This document shows, one piece after another, positions 1 through 8,300 of a DNA stretch of 64,000 nt. Both the position numbers and the translations under genes were made by a program. The DNA is from JAPEKQ01 sp964516845. GTDB lineage: Bacteria > Joyebacterota > Joyebacteria > Joyebacterales > Joyebacteraceae. Under the pieces are notes generated by a model, which worked only from the letters and a program-made list of their open reading frames with translations, did no database searches and had not been told where the DNA came from. Position 1 is the stretch's first letter; every line of letters starts with the position of its first letter. Where the stretch lies: the NCBI GenBank assembly GCA_964516845.1, contig CAZEXP010000003.1, positions 44,359 to 108,358 of the forward strand, given 5' to 3'.

Positions 1-340
1 AGACGCGGTTGACCTGGGCTGCCTCGTCGTCCAGAATCGTGAGCCTCACGGCGGCGCTGTCCGCATACTCAACCTGATAGCCGACCAGAGGCTGGTAGTA
101 CCCCGTCAGCGGGACGGCGATGTCGACCTCGATCCACTCCCCCGTCACGTCGAGCCCGTCGATCGCGTGGTACTCGCTCGCCCCGGAGCAGTAGGACTTC
201 GTGATCTCGAGCCCGCCGATGTTGTACGAGTCCACGAGCTCCTCGCACTCGGCCTGCACGGTCACACCGGCGAACGCCGTCGTTCCGGCCAGAAGAAGCA
301 GGGGAATCGCTCCCATGAGTACGCGTCTCCAGTGATGCAT
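1..340 (-). CDS. Secreted protein, N-terminal part (carbohydrate-binding-like), cut by window edge
   Basis: Reading the minus strand from an ATG at 338-340 gives an open frame to the window edge. A GAGGGGAGAG ribosome site lies just upstream. The product starts MHHWRRVLMGAIPLLLLAGTT, a signal peptide probably cut after AFA. The mature part begins VQAECEELVDSYNIGG and continues with a beta-rich stretch. A Glu-Cys-Glu start followed by Gly-Leu-Glu-Ile repeats resembles the edge strands of CBM6/CBM35-type carbohydrate-binding modules, but only about 113 codons are visible, so the assignment is weak. The C-terminus, and thus any sorting tail, lies outside the window. It appears to be the last visible gene of a minus-strand unit. 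The gap to the next gene holds that gene's terminator. Confidence 0.7.
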   Translation of the reverse strand, partial: MHHWRRVLMGAIPLLLLAGTTAFAGVTVQAECEELVDSYNIGGLEITKSYCSGASEYHAIDGLDVTGEWIEVDIAVPLTGYYQPLVGYQVEYADSAAVRLTILDDEAAQVNRV

Positions 341-412
341 TCGCTCTCCCCTCGGGAACCCTTCGGACCCGTTGCTCGGGCCAGAGTGGCCGAGCCCAGA
401 CATATCATATAG

Positions 413-443
413 AAAGGGTGGAGGCTCTTATCCTCCACCCTTT
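413..443 (-). terminator. Intrinsic terminator of the ECF-S/TonB gene
   Basis: A perfect 12-bp inverted repeat, AAAGGGTGGAGG / CCTCCACCCTTT, with a 7-base loop. On the minus strand it ends in TTTC followed by an AT-rich run. It lies 31 bases downstream of the stop codon at 474. Confidence 0.85.
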
Positions 444-473
444 GAGATTCACGGGCTGCCTTCGGGATTCGTA

Positions 474-3122
474 CTAGTGGAAGAGGTCCCGCATGATCCC
501 GACCTCGAAGCTCCGGCCCGGCTGCGGGAAACCGCTCTCATCCTCATATAGAACATCAAACAGGTTCTCCACCCCGGCGAAGATGTCGCCCCACCTCGTC
601 TCGACAGTGGTTCTCAGCTCCATAAGCACATATGGCGGGAGACTGCTTGTCTCGTCCTGCGCGCGCGGACCGACACGCGTGACACGCGCCATGTACTGCG
701 CGGCGCCGTACTCGTAGGTCAGGACGGCGGCCGCTGCCGTCTTCGGGACCAGCGGCACGTCCCTGTTGGAATCGAGATCCCTCGCCGACGTCATCGCGAG
801 GCTCACATCGAGGTCCAGATTCGACGTCACATGATGCTGCATGCTCAGCTCCGCGCCCCACGCGCGCACCTCGCCGATGTTCTCGCACGGATCGCCGCTC
901 CCGGAGCTCACGATCATATCGGTGACGCGCTGCCTGAAGAGGAGAACCGACAGACGCGACCCGCTCTGCGTGGCCTTCACGAACTCGGCCTCCACTGAGA
1001 CCGCATTCTCGGGCCTGAGATCGGAGTTGCCGATCGACGGGCTGTACCACTCCTTGAGCGTCGGGAATCGCGTCTTCGCTCCGGCGAGGAGCCGCGTGCC
1101 GAACCCGTTCGCGAAGCTGTGCGACCAGCCGATCTGCGGATTGAGGCTGGTGAGCGACTGCGCGCTGCCGGTGACCACATCGGCGTTCGCGGCGAACGTC
1201 AGCCTGTCGTTCATGCCCAGACGATACACATCCTGCGCGAAGAGCGATCCCGTCGTCGCGTCGTAGCGCTCCCACTCACCGCCGACATCGCCCTGCTGTT
1301 CCGCGATATCCCCTCGGACATTGAGCCCGCCGGAGAGCCGGTGTCCACCCAGGCCCCGATACTCCGTGTAGGCATATCCGCCGACCGCATGATTGGAGAC
1401 GGTCGAGAGCCAGCGCCGCTGCGTCCGCGCAGGGTCGCCGTATGAAGCAAGCTGGTTGTCATTGGTCGTGTAGAAGAGCTTGCCCTCGACGAACAGGTTC
1501 GCGCCCGGACGCCAGTCCACACCGGCGATGGTGCGTGTCTCGCGCCACGCCGGGAATCCCCAGTAGCGGGGACGACTGGCGTTCGTCTCCACGGGAGCAT
1601 CGTGACTCCCGTCGCTGACCTGGAATGAGACCGACGCACCGAGCGTCTCGCTCAGTCTTCCGGCCGCGCGCCCCCAGACCATCATGTCCTCTGATGATGA
1701 GAAATCGCGAAGCTCGCCGTCCTCGAGAGACGTCGGCTCGTACGAGCCGGGCAGCGTGAAGTCTGACGTCCCGTTCGCGGAAACGCCACCGCTGAGATGG
1801 GTGCTTCCGAGATACCCTCCGCCCCGGAGATACCCTGAGTAGCCCCCGTCACTGCCGGCGGAGAGGCTGTAGCCGAGTCCGGTGCGGCCGTGCCCCGTCG
1901 TATTGACCTCGACGATGCCGCCGATGGCGTTCGCGCCGTAGATGGTCGCCGCCGGCCCCCTGGTCACGCTGACCGTCCCCATGGCTCCGGCCAGTACGAG
2001 GCTTGAGTTCACGCTCCCGCTGTACGGATCGGAGAGCGGGACCCCGTCGACGAGCACGACGAGCTCGCGCTCGGACAGCCCGCGGGACCCGATCTTCTCC
2101 TCACCTCGCGAGTTGGTCCGCACGATCATGCCGGGCACCATCGAGAGGACCTGCGCCAGGTTGTCCGCGCCGGACGCCTCCATCTCGGAGCCGGACATCT
2201 CGAATACGGAGTACGGTCCGAGCAGCCTGGTTCCGAACACCGTGAGCTCGGGGAAGACGTATACGCTCTGATTCTTCGAATTGTTCTGAGAACCGCCGCC
2301 GTCATCGCCGTTCCGCGAGTTGCCGTCTGCACGTGCTCCGGTCGTCCACGAGGCGGCGAGCAGAACTGCCAGCAGAACGGCGGCGGCCGCTCGGGTTCCA
2401 CCGCCGCGAGCGTCCTTGTCACGCGAAGAGCCGGTTGACGCCTCACCGACACCGTCGGTTCTTGGCGGAAGGATGCCACGTGCGCGGGCCAGCGGGGCGA
2501 GAAGGATCCTGTCAACGAACATCACGGCTGATACCCCCAGAGCGATATGTACGAGGATGAGGAATACGATCACGGCGATCGCCTGTGTCGGACTCACCGG
2601 ACTATGCCCGACGATCGCACCAACAGTGAAACTGAAGACGTCCTTTCCACCGAGCAACCCCCACAGCACGAACGGGTGTGCGAAGGCCCAGAGAACCGCG
2701 AGGATGCCAGCCATGTAGCGTGACGTCTGTGAGCCCGGCCTGAATGAGCTCAGAGCGAACTCAACGAGCGCGGCCTCAATGATGATACCTATGGCTGCGA
2801 ACGAAGCGCCACCAAAACCCGATATCGCCTTGATGCCCGCCGCGACCAGACCGACGGCCAGCGATGATCCTCTCCTCGGCACATTCGCGCGCGCCGTCAG
2901 AAGGATGACGACACCGAAGGCGCCAAGAACCGCACCGCCGAACGGGACGTGCCACCCCTTGATGAGCCCACCGACAGTGATCTCGATCACGCCCCAGAGC
3001 GCCGACATGAGACCGAGCGTCGCGATCTCGCGGCTCCGGGAGCGCCGCGGTCGTACCGCGACACGTGGCTCATCCACGCGCGTATGCTCCCGATGAGGCG
3101 TCTGGCCGTGCTCAGTCATCAC
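474..3122 (-). CDS. Fusion of an ECF-type S component with a TonB-dependent outer-membrane receptor
   Basis: The product has 882 aa. Residues about 30-212 are a polytopic membrane domain (ATLGLMSALWGVIEITVGG, then four to five more hydrophobic segments) like substrate-binding S components of energy-coupling-factor transporters. After a charged linker, residues about 244-265 (RAAAAVLLAVLLAASWTTGARA) look like a complete Sec signal peptide. A TonB plug follows at about 290-410 (LSMVPGMIVRTNSRG, LVVLVDGVPLSDPYSG, GPAATIYGANAIGGIVEV), then a beta barrel ending in MRDLFH. I see no in-frame ATG, GTG or TTG with a ribosome site just before the internal signal, so the frame reads as one protein. Known logic: TonB receptors import metals or vitamins across the outer membrane and ECF-S proteins bind the same solutes in the inner membrane. 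The substrate cannot be told. Start is GTG 3122 or ATG 3119; the latter is better spaced from GGGGGA. Confidence 0.85.
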   Translation of the reverse strand: MMTEHGQTPHREHTRVDEPRVAVRPRRSRSREIATLGLMSALWGVIEITVGGLIKGWHVPFGGAVLGAFGVVILLTARANVPRRGSSLAVGLVAAGIKAISGFGGASFAAIGIIIEAALVEFALSSFRPGSQTSRYMAGILAVLWAFAHPFVLWGLLGGKDVFSFTVGAIVGHSPVSPTQAIAVIVFLILVHIALGVSAVMFVDRILLAPLARARGILPPRTDGVGEASTGSSRDKDARGGGTRAAAAVLLAVLLAASWTTGARADGNSRNGDDGGGSQNNSKNQSVYVFPELTVFGTRLLGPYSVFEMSGSEMEASGADNLAQVLSMVPGMIVRTNSRGEEKIGSRGLSERELVVLVDGVPLSDPYSGSVNSSLVLAGAMGTVSVTRGPAATIYGANAIGGIVEVNTTGHGRTGLGYSLSAGSDGGYSGYLRGGGYLGSTHLSGGVSANGTSDFTLPGSYEPTSLEDGELRDFSSSEDMMVWGRAAGRLSETLGASVSFQVSDGSHDAPVETNASRPRYWGFPAWRETRTIAGVDWRPGANLFVEGKLFYTTNDNQLASYGDPARTQRRWLSTVSNHAVGGYAYTEYRGLGGHRLSGGLNVRGDIAEQQGDVGGEWERYDATTGSLFAQDVYRLGMNDRLTFAANADVVTGSAQSLTSLNPQIGWSHSFANGFGTRLLAGAKTRFPTLKEWYSPSIGNSDLRPENAVSVEAEFVKATQSGSRLSVLLFRQRVTDMIVSSGSGDPCENIGEVRAWGAELSMQHHVTSNLDLDVSLAMTSARDLDSNRDVPLVPKTAAAAVLTYEYGAAQYMARVTRVGPRAQDETSSLPPYVLMELRTTVETRWGDIFAGVENLFDVLYEDESGFPQPGRSFEVGIMRDLFH

Positions 3123-3203
3123 AGAGTCCCCCGTGGTCCCCGCGAGGTCGTTGTGTGAGGCCGGGGGACTGCCACCAATCCTGCGGGCCGCAGGGCCCGC
3201 GGT
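3123..3203 (-). promoter_or_regulatory. Structured 5' leader that can hide the ribosome site of the ECF-S/TonB gene
   Basis: On the minus strand the predicted transcript opens with a strong hairpin (GCGGGCC / GGCCCGC, plus positions 3194-3200 and 3183-3189, loop CTGC). A second element, AGTCCCCC (3163-3170), can pair perfectly with GGGGGACT (3125-3132), which contains the ribosome-binding site. This is the shape of a translational switch. I cannot match the sequence to the cobalamin box, TPP or other leaders I know. Confidence 0.5.
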
Positions 3204-3209
3204 CGGTTC

Positions 3210-3238
3210 ATGCTACACGACGCCGACCGACGGCGCAA
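3210..3238 (-). promoter_or_regulatory. Promoter for the ECF-S/TonB gene
   Basis: On the minus strand TTGCGC (3233-3238) and TAGCAT (3210-3215) are 17 bases apart. They are placed to start the structured leader near 3203. Confidence 0.5.
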
Positions 3239-3255
3239 CGGTCTCGCACGACATC

Positions 3256-3284
3256 TTGACCCCCTGTCCAGGCTATGGTATACT
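3256..3284 (+). promoter_or_regulatory. Sigma-70-type promoter for the gene at 3345
   Basis: TTGACC (3256-3261) and TATACT (3279-3284) are separated by exactly 17 bases. The leader would be about 55 bases. Confidence 0.8.
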
Positions 3285-3344
3285 CGTTAGCAGTGATCTG
3301 TATATTAGAATCACGAAATACAACTCCGGACAGGAGGGGGACAG

Positions 3345-4208
3345 ATGGCAAGACTGCTAGTCGTTCTGGCGATTCTCGTCGTGGCAGCGCCTGTTTTCGC
3401 GACCAACTCGCGCCTCGGACATGAGGACACCGCGTCGGTCGATATCCAGGCATCCGGTCCGCAGCTCTACGTGGCCGATGTCCTCATCTGCGTCGACATC
3501 AACGCGAACCCGGGCTTCTTCGATCCGAGCGCACGATACGCCGACGCATTCACGGCGGCTGGCGCGACGAGCTTCTCATTCGCTTCGGTCGAGGTCGCTG
3601 GCGGATCGATCGTCTTCCCGGCGGACGTCACAGCCGACAACTACTCGGTCGTCGTACTGCTCACGAGCGAGAACTGGTGGTCGGCGCCAGAGAACATCGA
3701 CCCGGCGGACGAAGCCGTACTCGCAAGCTATCTCGACACGGGCGGCAACCTGCTCCTGGTCGGGCAAGACTACATGTACGGCGCGCACCCGACGATGGGA
3801 TCATGCAGTGGATTCCCCCGCGAGTATCTCGGGCTCGACTTCTGCACGCAGGACGTCATCTGGGCTCCGCTGACGGCAAACATCAGCGGCTCGTCGGGCA
3901 GCCCGTTCGAGGGCGAAAGCTTCTTCCTCGATTCGGAGACCGTCTTCCTGAGCAACGAGTTCTTCCCGGACGTCGCCACGCCGACCGAGAACGCGGGCTA
4001 TCTGTTCTACTACGACGAGGCGGCGGTGGACGGGGTCGGCATCTACCACGACTCCGGCACCTTCAGGACGGTCTGGTGCGGCATTGAGATCTCTGCGGCG
4101 ACGGACGATGACTTCGACAACATGATCGACGTCATCTACCAGTGGTTCCTGACAAGCACGCCGGTCGAAACCACGACGTGGGGCAGCATCAAGGCCATGT
4201 ACCGCTAG
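3345..4208 (+). CDS. Exported protein with ThuA/GATase-like domain and WG-IKA C-terminal tail
   Basis: The product has 287 aa. It starts MARLLVVLAILVVAAPVFA, a clear signal peptide. The middle (VVVLLTSENWWS, DEAVLASYLDTGGNLLLVGQD) resembles the glutamine-amidotransferase-like fold of ThuA or DUF4350-type proteins, in which a strand, a helix and a GGNLLLVG turn recur. No catalytic Cys-His pair is obvious, so an enzymatic role is not supported. The last 14 residues are VETTTWGSIKAMYR, the tail shared by seven exported proteins in this window. GGAGGGGGACAG precedes the ATG. It is a single-gene unit with its own promoter and a perfect terminator. The tail probably directs surface attachment or secretion (inference). 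Confidence 0.85.
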   Translation: MARLLVVLAILVVAAPVFATNSRLGHEDTASVDIQASGPQLYVADVLICVDINANPGFFDPSARYADAFTAAGATSFSFASVEVAGGSIVFPADVTADNYSVVVLLTSENWWSAPENIDPADEAVLASYLDTGGNLLLVGQDYMYGAHPTMGSCSGFPREYLGLDFCTQDVIWAPLTANISGSSGSPFEGESFFLDSETVFLSNEFFPDVATPTENAGYLFYYDEAAVDGVGIYHDSGTFRTVWCGIEISAATDDDFDNMIDVIYQWFLTSTPVETTTWGSIKAMYR

Positions 4209-4266
4209 CGTGGACACCGCGCGACCGGGCCTGCCTTTCGCGCGCGAATCACTGAATGACACCACG

Positions 4267-4296
4267 GACGGGCGAGGGTTCTCCTCGCCCGTCTTT
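4267..4296 (+). terminator. Intrinsic terminator after the gene ending at 4208
   Basis: An 11-bp perfect stem, GACGGGCGAGG / CCTCGCCCGTC, with loop GTTCT, followed by TTTG. Confidence 0.85.
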
Positions 4297-4378
4297 GCGT
4301 TCGGCCCTCCCGGTCGGCTATACTTCGTGTGACAATGCTACACGGCAGCCGGCCCCGGGCCCGAGCATGGAGGAGCGG

Positions 4379-4780
4379 ATGCACGACGAGCATGAGAGAG
4401 GCAGCACCGGCATGCAGCCTGATGGCGCGAGCGACGAGAGCCGTCCGACGGCCGTCGTGCGCACCGTCGGCGGCGAGCTTGAGGCCGAGGCCATCCGGAC
4501 GGCCCTCGAGTCGGCAGGCATCCCCGTGCACATCAAGATGGAGTCGGTGGCGAGGCTCATCGCCGTGACGGTCGACGGTCTCGGCAAGGTCGAGGTGCTC
4601 GTTCCCCCTGACCGCCTCGACGAGGCGCGCGACATTCTCGCGGCCGTCGTTGACCAGGATGACCTGGCGGAGGAAGCGCTCGCGTTTGCGGATGACGCGG
4701 GGCCGAGCATCGACGGGGCGCGGGACGCTCCGGACAGCGATCCGGAGAAGGCTCCGGACAGCGATCCGGAGAAGGTATGA
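4379..4780 (+). CDS. DUF2007-type small cytosolic protein
   Basis: The start chosen is ATG 4379, with GGAGGAG at 4369-4375. Upstream in-frame starts would lie in or near the preceding terminator. The 133-aa product has a core at residues about 22-90 (VVRTVGGELEAEAIRTALESAG, VEVLVPPDRLDEARDIL) that matches the DUF2007 putative signal-transducing fold, a ferredoxin-like unit often appended to other proteins. The C-terminus is acidic and carries a duplicated 8-residue segment, APDSDPEK, encoded by an exact 24-base tandem repeat. Its stop overlaps the start of the thioesterase gene (ATGA), so the two are translationally coupled. The function of DUF2007 is not established. Confidence 0.75.
   Translation: MHDEHERGSTGMQPDGASDESRPTAVVRTVGGELEAEAIRTALESAGIPVHIKMESVARLIAVTVDGLGKVEVLVPPDRLDEARDILAAVVDQDDLAEEALAFADDAGPSIDGARDAPDSDPEKAPDSDPEKV
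4727..4774 (+). repeat. Exact 24-bp tandem duplication inside a coding region
   Basis: Two identical head-to-tail 24-base units (4727-4750 and 4751-4774) add eight residues to the acidic tail of the DUF2007 protein. There are no mismatches, so the duplication is probably recent. Confidence 0.9.
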
Positions 4781-5199
4781 CGAATCTCGACCTCTCCGAT
4801 GACTCGATGTGCTTCGCGTGCGGCAAGCGAAATCCCGATGGGCTTCATCTCGAGTTCGCGGACACCGAGGACGGTCTCACCACGACGATCGCATTCGATG
4901 AGAGGTTCCAGGGCTACCGCAACATCGTCCACGGAGGTCTCGTCAGCACCGTGCTCGACGAAGCGATGGTCACGCTCCTCAACCGAACTGGTGTGCTCGC
5001 CCTGACAGCGGAACTCACTGTCCGCTTCCTTGCCCCCGTGAGGGTGGGCGAGCCGATCACCTTCACGGCGCGCCTCGTCGGATCCCGTCGGAACATCCAC
5101 CGCGTCGAGGCCGAGGCCACACGCGATGGAAGGACGGTCGCCAGAAGCGAGGCCCGATTCATCGCGGTCGGCGCCGTCGGGAACCAGACGGCATCCTGA
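4777..5199 (+). CDS. PaaI/YbgC-type hotdog thioesterase
   Basis: The 140-aa product has the hotdog-fold thioesterase pattern. An N-terminal CFACGKRNPDGLHL segment is followed by the active-site region GYRNIVHGGLVSTVLDEAM, where HGG sits at the start of the central helix and Asp/Glu follow. LTAELTVRFLAPVRVGEPI then forms the conserved strands. Known family members hydrolyse acyl-CoA or aryl-CoA thioesters in the cytosol; the substrate here is unknown. The start overlaps the upstream stop in an ATGA, and no separate ribosome site is needed. The paired Cys residues near the N-terminus occur in a subset of this family. No terminator is obvious before the next promoter at 5311. Confidence 0.85.
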   Translation: MTNLDLSDDSMCFACGKRNPDGLHLEFADTEDGLTTTIAFDERFQGYRNIVHGGLVSTVLDEAMVTLLNRTGVLALTAELTVRFLAPVRVGEPITFTARLVGSRRNIHRVEAEATRDGRTVARSEARFIAVGAVGNQTAS

Positions 5200-5310
5200 C
5201 GAGGACTGCCACCTGCTGCCACGCACACGCGTTTCCACACCCGACACCCGATCGGCCCACCGTCTGTGCCCCCCCGAGCACGTCCGAGCCCGTAGCTCAC
5301 GGTCATTTCA

Positions 5311-5339
5311 TTGACTAACATGTGATAATGTGCAATAAT
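5311..5339 (+). promoter_or_regulatory. Promoter for the C25-like gene
   Basis: TTGACT (5311-5316) and AATAAT (5334-5339) have a 17-base spacer. Because transcription would begin near 5346, an ATG at 5338 cannot be the start. This supports the GTG at 5398. Confidence 0.7.
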
Positions 5340-5397
5340 GAGACAAATATGCTCTTCACACCGAACGCCGTCACCCAGAGACGGTGAGGAGGGATAT

Positions 5398-8300
5398 GTG
5401 TATCCTGCCCCGACCCCGCATCGACCGGCTCCATCGAAGCTCCCTGTTTCCGCATTCCTCGCGGTCGTGCTGCTCGCGTCGATCGTCTGCGCGGCGAGCG
5501 CCGCCGCCGACCAGCTGGGAGTCTCCCAGGAAACCGCCATCGAGCTGGTCGAGAACACGACGGACCGCATCGTCGTCCGCTTCGAGCCGGACCGTGCTGG
5601 TCTGGCGGAGAGCACGTTCCTCCAGGTTCCCGACCGCGGCCGCATCGAGGCGTTCGTGGAGCCCGCGGGCGCAGCTCGCGTCTCGGAACCGGGACTGATG
5701 CGCGGCCTGCGGATCGTCCAGGTCACGTTCGAACCCGCTGCCGGTGTGACCGGCGCCACAGTGACGCTCCGGGCGACGGCCGAGCCGGGCATCAATGAGA
5801 TGACGCGTCGTCGCACGCCGCTCTCCCCCGTGTTCGAGGACGTCTACCGCAGCACGGTCCTCAACTACCGGGAGGCCGACCGAGCCGCGGACGAACTCGT
5901 CCCGGGTATCGCCCACGGCGACATGGGACGGCGCGACGAGATCGAATACGGAGCGCGCTTCCTTGTCATCGCCACGCCGGCGTACGCGTCGATCGTGGAC
6001 GATCTCGCCGAGTGGCGACACCTCATGGGACTCCAGACGATGGTCGTCGACCTCAACACGACAGGCTACACGACCAGCTCCATCAAATCGTACATCCAGA
6101 CGGCGTACGACACGTGGTCGGTGCCGCCCGAGTACATACTCCTCGTCGGTGATACGGAAGAACTTCCCATCTACGAAGACACGACCGCGACCGACGGCTA
6201 CTACGCACAGCTCGAGGGTGATGACCTGTTCATCGACGCTCTCATCGGACGATTCACCGCGGACTCGACGGGCGAGTGTGCGACTCTCGTAGCGAAGACA
6301 CTGGGATACGAGAGGACGCCGGTCACGAGTGATCCCGACTGGCCCGCGAGCGGCACGTTCATGGTCGCCGACGACTTTGATGATGGCGACTGGATCTACT
6401 ACATGAACACGTGGTTCATCTACGACCTGATGGAGAACGCAGGGTTCACGGAGATGGACACGCTGTTCCACCGCAACGACGTTTCCCAGAGCGAGGTCTA
6501 CGCGGCGTTCAACGCCGGCCGCGGCTTCGCCAACTTCCGCGGTCAGGCCTGGACCACGTGGCCCGGCGCCTTCAACATCAACCCCGACTATCTCCTGAAC
6601 GGATGGAAGCTCCCCATCGTCATATCGGCCACGTGCGCAACGGGCATCTACCACAGCGACGGGTTCATCTGCGAGGACATCGTGCGCGCCGGCAGTGCGA
6701 CCTACCCCAGGGGCGCCGTCGCGTTCCTCGGAAGCAACACGGCCTATCCGGGCAGCGGACGGCTTGCGAGGCTCCGCGGCGCCGGTGACATGGCCTTCTT
6801 CGAACAGGCGTTCGGTGAGAACGGCGGTGAACTCGGCGCTGCGGCGCTCGCCGCCAAGCTCGCCGTCTTTGAGTTTGACGGGGACACGACCGAGTACAAG
6901 GGATGGAACCTGCTCGGCGACCCGGCGATGTGTGTGTGGACGGGCCAGCCACAGCCTCTCCAGGTCGTGCACGACGAGTACTTCCACGAGAGTCAGTCGG
7001 TGTTCGACGTGACCGTCCTGTCGGGCGGCCAGATACTCGAGGGAGCCGTCGTTGCGTGCGTGAAGGAGGGTGACATCTACGCCTGGGGTACCACGGACGC
7101 CGCAGGTCAGGTTTCCTTCCCACTCACGCCATCGTCGTCCGGACCGTTCTCGGTCACCGTGACGGCACGCAATCATGTTCCGTACGAAGGCAGCGCCACC
7201 GCGCTTGACAGCGGTTCCTTCCTCGTCTACTCGAACATGGTGCTCGACGACACGGCCGGCGGGAATGGCGACGGCCTCCTGAGTCCCGGTGAGACAGCCG
7301 ACGTGACGATCGCTCTCGAAAACACGGGGGATGTCGGCGCCTCCTCGGTAGCCGCCACGCTGCGCATCCTGGCGACCGAGGCGACGCTGATCGACAGCGT
7401 CTCGTCGTACGGCAGCGTTCTCCCGAGCGAGATCGCCCAGGGCAGTCCCGCCTACACGATCGAGGCGTTCGCCTCCTGCCCCGTCGGCCGGCAGATCCCG
7501 CTCGAACTCAGCATCACGAACGGCGATACGACGCGCACGATCGCGCCTCCCGTGATCTCGATAGCCTCCGGCGATCTGGAGATCATCAGCACGATCGTCG
7601 ACGACGCGAGTCCCGGCGGGGACGCCGGTGGGAACGCGAGCGCCGGCGAGGTCGTCGGACTGACGCTGACCTTTGAGAACGTCGGTCTGTGTGACGTCGG
7701 CAACGTGACCGCGACGCTCATGAGCGTCGACCCATACGCCACCGTGTCCTCGGGCACGGCGTTTCTCGGCGACATCAACTCCAACGACATCGTGTCGAAC
7801 GCGACCACGCCGTTCGTCCTATCGATCGCTCCGGACGCGCCGGACGGCCACGAGCTCTCGCTGAGCATCGTTCTCAGCGGAACGGGGCACTCCTACACGT
7901 ACGGTGAGACGCTCACGCTGGAGCTGCCGGTGGCGGGCCCGACGATGTCGCTCGCAACCGGCCCCGACACCTACGGATACTACTGCTACGATGTGGGCGA
8001 CTCGATCTACTCCGCCGCGCCCGCGTACGAGTGGTACGACATCGCATCCCCGGGTCCGGGCGCTCTCATCGAGGAGATCACGGACGACGACGCGGCGACG
8101 GTCGAGGTTCACATGCCCTTCGGCTTCGTCTACTACGGAAATTCGTACCTGATCGTCTCGGTCTGCTCCAACGGGTTCGTATCCATCGGGATCGAGGACT
8201 ACCGCTTCGGCAGCAACAGCTCCATACCCAGCACGGACGGGCCGGAGAACATGATCGCCCCGTTCTGGGACGATCTCGACCCGTCGGCCTCGGGAGACAT

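Noticed and set aside
3123..3240. Cobalamin riboswitch upstream of the TonB receptor
   Set aside because: The conserved B12-box and core bases are not present, although a structured leader is.
5371..7176. 601-codon minus-strand open frame across the C25-like gene
   Set aside because: No start signal or domain; mirror of codon bias in the plus-strand gene.
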